A stretch of 64,000 nucleotides of DNA from Novosphingobium resinovorum (lineage in GTDB: Bacteria; Pseudomonadota; Alphaproteobacteria; Sphingomonadales; Sphingomonadaceae). Under the pieces are notes generated by a model. The model made no database searches and was not told the origin of the DNA. It saw only the letters and a program-made list of their open reading frames with translations. The stretch lies in NCBI RefSeq assembly GCF_001742225.1, contig NZ_CP017078.1, forward strand, positions 124,001 through 188,000, written 5' to 3'. The stretch's first letter is position 1. The number at the start of each line of letters is the position of its first letter. A program made the translations under genes and the position numbers. Below, in pieces: positions 61,496-64,000 of this stretch.

Positions 61496-62536
61496 CACTT
61501 TTCTGTTCCGCTCAGCCGCACAACCCATAAAGGCAGTCATCGTCGCTGCTAGAATAGGCAGCAGCGGACGCCATCCAGTGCCGAGTAGTTTTTGCATCGG
61601 CGACTGTATCCCGGTAGCGGTCACGGCCAAGGCGAGAAGGGCAGGGGCGACGAGACCTCCCGCGTCGGCGGCTAGCGCTGGAACGAAGCCGATTGAGTTG
61701 ATCGTCGCGACAACGAAGAAGCCTGCAACGAACCACGGAATACCGATGCCCTTGGTCCGCTCCCCTTCTTGAGGGGGAAGGAAGTATGCGACCAGAACGA
61801 GCACCGGCGCCAGCAAAGCAACGCGCGTGAGCTTGACGACCGTGGCGGTCTCTCCCGCCGCCGGGGAATAGGAGTAACCGGCGCCCAGCACTTGAGCAAC
61901 ATCGTGAATCGAGGCTCCGAGCAGGAAGCCCGCCTGCCTGTCGGTAAGTCCAAGAAGGTGGGCGGCGATCGGGTATAAGATCATGGCCAGCGAACTCATC
62001 GCCGATATTCCGACCAGCACAAGTGTGAGCTGTGCCTGAGACACCCGCCGCTCGCCAAGGACCGCATAGACGGCAAGCGCCGCCGAGGCGCCGCAAATCG
62101 CAACGGCGCCGCCGGCAAGGACTCCGAAGGCCGTCCCGGAACGAAGCCAACGGGCGGTCAGCATCGCGGCGATCATCGTCGCTACGACCACCAGCGTGAG
62201 CGAGGCGAGCGCGGAATATCCCAGGTCTGCTATTTCCCCGAGGGTGACGCGGGTGCCCAGGAGCACGATCGCGACGCGAAGCAACGTACGCGATGCAAGC
62301 CCGAGGCCGGCGGTGAGGCGTTTGTCGGCGCGAAGAAAGTTCAGCGCCAAGCCGACGAGCAGCGACATCAGGACGACGGGCGCACCGTAACGATCGGACA
62401 GATAGACGGCAGCAAGCGTCGCCAGACCCGTTACTATGAGGCCCGGCGCATAGTCGCGCGGCTTCGTCGCCGGATCCGGGGCGGCGTCGCCGTACAGGTC
62501 GGCGGCAAAAAGTGCGGCATCGGGGGATCGTTTCAT
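61490..62536 (-). CDS. YeiH-family membrane transporter, C-terminus altered by Tn3
   Basis: The protein is of the YeiH/putative sulfate-exporter family: RDYAPGLIVTGLATLAAVYL, LGLASRTLLRVAIVLLGTRV, AICGASAALAVYAVLGER and DRQAGFLLGASIHDVAQVLG are characteristic, within about ten hydrophobic helices. ATG 62536 follows GGAAAAGG. The last ten residues (CAAERNRKVS) are encoded by the transposon repeat, so the native end is lost; whether the protein still works is uncertain. A role in sulfite or organosulfur export is only family knowledge. Confidence 0.75.
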   Translation of the reverse strand: MKRSPDAALFAADLYGDAAPDPATKPRDYAPGLIVTGLATLAAVYLSDRYGAPVVLMSLLVGLALNFLRADKRLTAGLGLASRTLLRVAIVLLGTRVTLGEIADLGYSALASLTLVVVATMIAAMLTARWLRSGTAFGVLAGGAVAICGASAALAVYAVLGERRVSQAQLTLVLVGISAMSSLAMILYPIAAHLLGLTDRQAGFLLGASIHDVAQVLGAGYSYSPAAGETATVVKLTRVALLAPVLVLVAYFLPPQEGERTKGIGIPWFVAGFFVVATINSIGFVPALAADAGGLVAPALLALAVTATGIQSPMQKLLGTGWRPLLPILAATMTAFMGCAAERNRKVS

Positions 62537-62596
62537 CAGCCTTTTCCACCGTGGTTCGGCAAGCTCATTACTCCTAATGTGGCACGTAGCTTTCAC

Positions 62597-63057
62597 TCAG
62601 CCGGATTAAACCCGGGTGATCCACGAGCAGCGATGGCGGACTTGTGAAGAGACCGTGGATCCCCTGTTGTCTATATCGAGGGCTACGATAATCGGCGACG
62701 CATCCATTTGCCATCGGTTATACGGCTCCGAAACAGCCGAACTACGAAGGGTGAAAACCCGGGTCGATCAAAACGCGGCAACATCATCATAAAACTGTGG
62801 AAGCGGTCCCTTGGGGCAACCTCTTCTTCAAGAGCTGATGTCGCATGTCCAGCCAAAGGGGCCGCTGCAATCAGGGCCGCGCAAGATTGGAGGCCGAATT
62901 CATAACACGAAGGCGCCTGATTGCTTCGGACAGCTCGAAAATCCTCTGGTGGTGATGATGTGAACTTATTCATTGGCTGGGCGATCTGGCGGAGACGGTG
63001 ATCGTGGAACAGCCTCGTTTCTTGCTTGTGGAATCGTTTTGCGGCGCTGAGCGCGCG
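62597..63057. other. Non-coding stretch with an IS3-family orfB scrap
   Basis: At about 62667-62755 the plus strand encodes VYIEGYDNRRRIH and, after a one-base loss, AIGYTTPKQ-like sequence, the end of an IS3-family orfB. The remaining sequence up to 63057 shows no recognisable gene in either direction. Confidence 0.5.
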
Positions 63058-63345
63058 GGCGATATCGCCTATCGCTCAAAGAAAGACGAGGCCTTCCTTG
63101 CCGCCGGCATGTTCACCAGCAACAGCCAATACAAGAAGCCGCTGAGGCGGCCGATGCGGAGCACTTCGCCAGAGACAATGCGAAACGATCCGATATGCTC
63201 GACGTCGAGCACGTGTTCGTGGGCCAGAAACCTCGGCGTGGGACTGCTCACCCGGACCATCAGCATGGCCGCGCCCGCATCAAGATCGGCATGGCCAAAC
63301 TGACCGATAACTTCCATGCGTCAAAGCGCGAACTGCGCCCGCTTG
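63058..63345 (+). pseudogene. IS5-family transposase, 3' remnant with frameshifts
   Basis: Pieces of the IS5 transposase C-terminus appear in order but in different frames: IAYRSKKDEAFLAAGMFTSN, then SDMLDVEHVFVGQKPRRG (V-E-H-V-F-x-x-Q-K core with the catalytic Glu), LLTRTISMA, and RARIKIGMAKLTDNF. At least two frameshifts are needed. The 5' part is absent. Confidence 0.7.
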
Positions 63346-63730
63346 ATCGCAAACTGCAGCAGGGGCCCGCCAGCGGAAATTTGCTACTCAGCACCCCCGA
63401 ACGGCCTCCAAATCACGCCGCTTCCCAGCCTGACGTGCTCAACAGGGCCGGCGGAAGCCATCGGTTTTGAAGCGTCCAGCTTGAACGGTAGCATAGCCTG
63501 TGCTACGTGCACCGCACGCTCAGATCTCGAACGCGTTCGACATTCCCGCGGAAAAGCCCGCCAGCGGCACGGTGTCTTCCGTCATTCGAAATGCAAAACG
63601 CTAAAAAAATGGACAATGGGTTTGATCGTAAGAACGAGCGACCCGATCTAAGAGTACTGTTCTAATTAAATAATTGCAAGGATCAATTTCCCTGGATACA
63701 GGAAAATAAAGTCACCTTTCGGGGGGAATT
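63346..63730. other. Upstream region of the dioxygenase gene
   Basis: No gene is recognised. The last 130 bases are clearly AT-rich (around TTCTAATTAAATAATTGC) and end with GGGGGGAATT as ribosome-binding site, so the promoter of the ring-hydroxylating dioxygenase gene should lie here. Confidence 0.4.
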
Positions 63731-64000
63731 ATGGATACCATAGAGCTTCTCGAAAACTGCATCGATGAACGGATTGGAGAAGGAGTTCTTCGAGTTGACC
63801 GCCGAGCCTACACAAATCCGGATCTGTTAGAGTGGGAATTCGAACATATCTTCGAAGGAAACTGGGTATATCTCTGCCATGAAAGTCAAGTTTATCGACC
63901 GCGAGACTTTCTGTCGTTGACCGTGGGTCGCCAGCCGGTGTTGGTAACACGTAACAAAGAGGGCGAGCTACGGGCCTTCATCAATTCCTGTGCTCATAGA
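63731..64000 (+). CDS. Rieske ring-hydroxylating dioxygenase alpha subunit, N-terminal part
   Basis: The first 90 residues are inside the window. They match the start of benzoate/anthranilate-type dioxygenase large subunits: VDRRAYTNPDLLEWEFEHIF, EGNWVYLCHESQV, VGRQPVLVTRNKEGELRAF and INSCAHR, where the last Cys and His are the first ligand pair of the Rieske [2Fe-2S] centre. The gene runs off the right edge. The substrate class (benzoate, anthranilate or related aromatic acid) is inferred from the family resemblance only. Confidence 0.85.
   Translation, partial: MDTIELLENCIDERIGEGVLRVDRRAYTNPDLLEWEFEHIFEGNWVYLCHESQVYRPRDFLSLTVGRQPVLVTRNKEGELRAFINSCAHR

Larger units (their letters stand above)
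57736..61526. mobile_element. Complete Tn3-family transposon (tnpA-res-tnpR)
   Basis: The transposon is 3,791 bp. The 39-bp terminal repeats at 57736-57774 and 61488-61526 differ at only three positions; both start GGGT and end TAAGG. It contains divergent tnpA and tnpR with a res site between and no cargo. The 5 bases outside the ends are AAAAT on the left and ATAAA on the right, so there is no target duplication and the flanks (luxR, yeiH) were brought together by later recombination. tnpR overlaps the right repeat. Confidence 0.92.

Noticed and set aside
62683..62973. A 96-codon minus-strand frame upstream of yeiH
   Set aside because: It overlaps the plus-strand IS3 orfB scrap and has no motif; it is most likely an out-of-frame reading.
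1..64000. CRISPR arrays, tRNA or rRNA genes, integron attC sites
   Set aside because: No regularly spaced repeats, tRNA cloverleaf sequences or integron recombination sites were seen when reading through the window, although short or degenerate ones could be missed by eye.

Overview
The window is a GC-rich, mosaic accessory region, most likely from a plasmid or genomic island of an alphaproteobacterium of the Sphingomonadales. This is inferred from gene content: sphingomonad-type TonB receptor with PepSY partners, CopAB/CopCD copper modules, a FixLJ-type heme sensor pair, and IS and Tn3 debris. No replication, partition or conjugation gene and no tRNA or rRNA gene was seen, so the replicon type is not settled.

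Layout. 1-3078: small genes (SGNH-like hydrolase, HxlR regulator, ICMT-family protein). 3187-6262: an intact IS66-family element with an UPF0149-type passenger gene, flanked by a perfect 8-bp duplication, inserted inside a DUF2933 membrane-protein gene. 6674-10574: an overlapping three-gene operon (beta-CASP MBL nuclease, AMP/thymidine phosphorylase family, PRPP synthetase), which could be read as an RNA-to-PRPP salvage route. 11137-24145: copper/low-oxygen block with a FixJ-like regulator, CueR with a CPC-type ATPase, CopC-CopD, a CnrYXH-like anti-sigma/sensor/ECF-sigma unit, CopA-CopB, DUF305, FixL-FixJ and a lone receiver. 24208-26588: corA pseudogene, SDR and TetR. 27177-32864: TonB receptor, two PepSY proteins, a HutC-like repressor and a DUF411 copper protein. 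32866-37841: MFS transporter, a second diverged CopA-CopB pair and an alcohol dehydrogenase. 37868-42565: IS21 element at a deletion junction, with aldehyde-dehydrogenase and Tn3 remnants. 42707-47828: SWIM/SNF2 helicase and a HipBA toxin-antitoxin pair. 47935-56208: nested transposon debris (Tn3, IS3, IS110, IS6100, ISL3) around a lone methyltransferase. 56545-57375: a Sul-type dihydropteroate synthase (candidate sulfonamide resistance). 57736-61526: a complete Tn3-family transposon that cuts a luxR gene on one side and a yeiH gene on the other. The right edge holds the start of a Rieske ring-hydroxylating dioxygenase alpha subunit.

How the genes work together. The most interesting signal is a two-block promoter motif, (G/A)AGGG(G/T), 14 bases, GCGTAT(T/A), found six times with exactly the same spacing. 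It lies in front of the CnrYXH-like unit itself, copC-copD, copA-copB, the TonB-receptor/PepSY operon and the DUF411 gene, plus one copy with no clear gene. I infer that this is the promoter of the window's own CnrH-like ECF sigma factor and defines one metal-response regulon: periplasmic oxidation and sequestration of copper (CopAB, CopCD, DUF411) and an outer-membrane uptake system. CueR separately controls the efflux ATPase through a classical 19-bp-spacer promoter. The other main candidate for novelty is the sul-like gene, which carries family signatures of Sul1/2/3 but in my recollection matches none of them closely.
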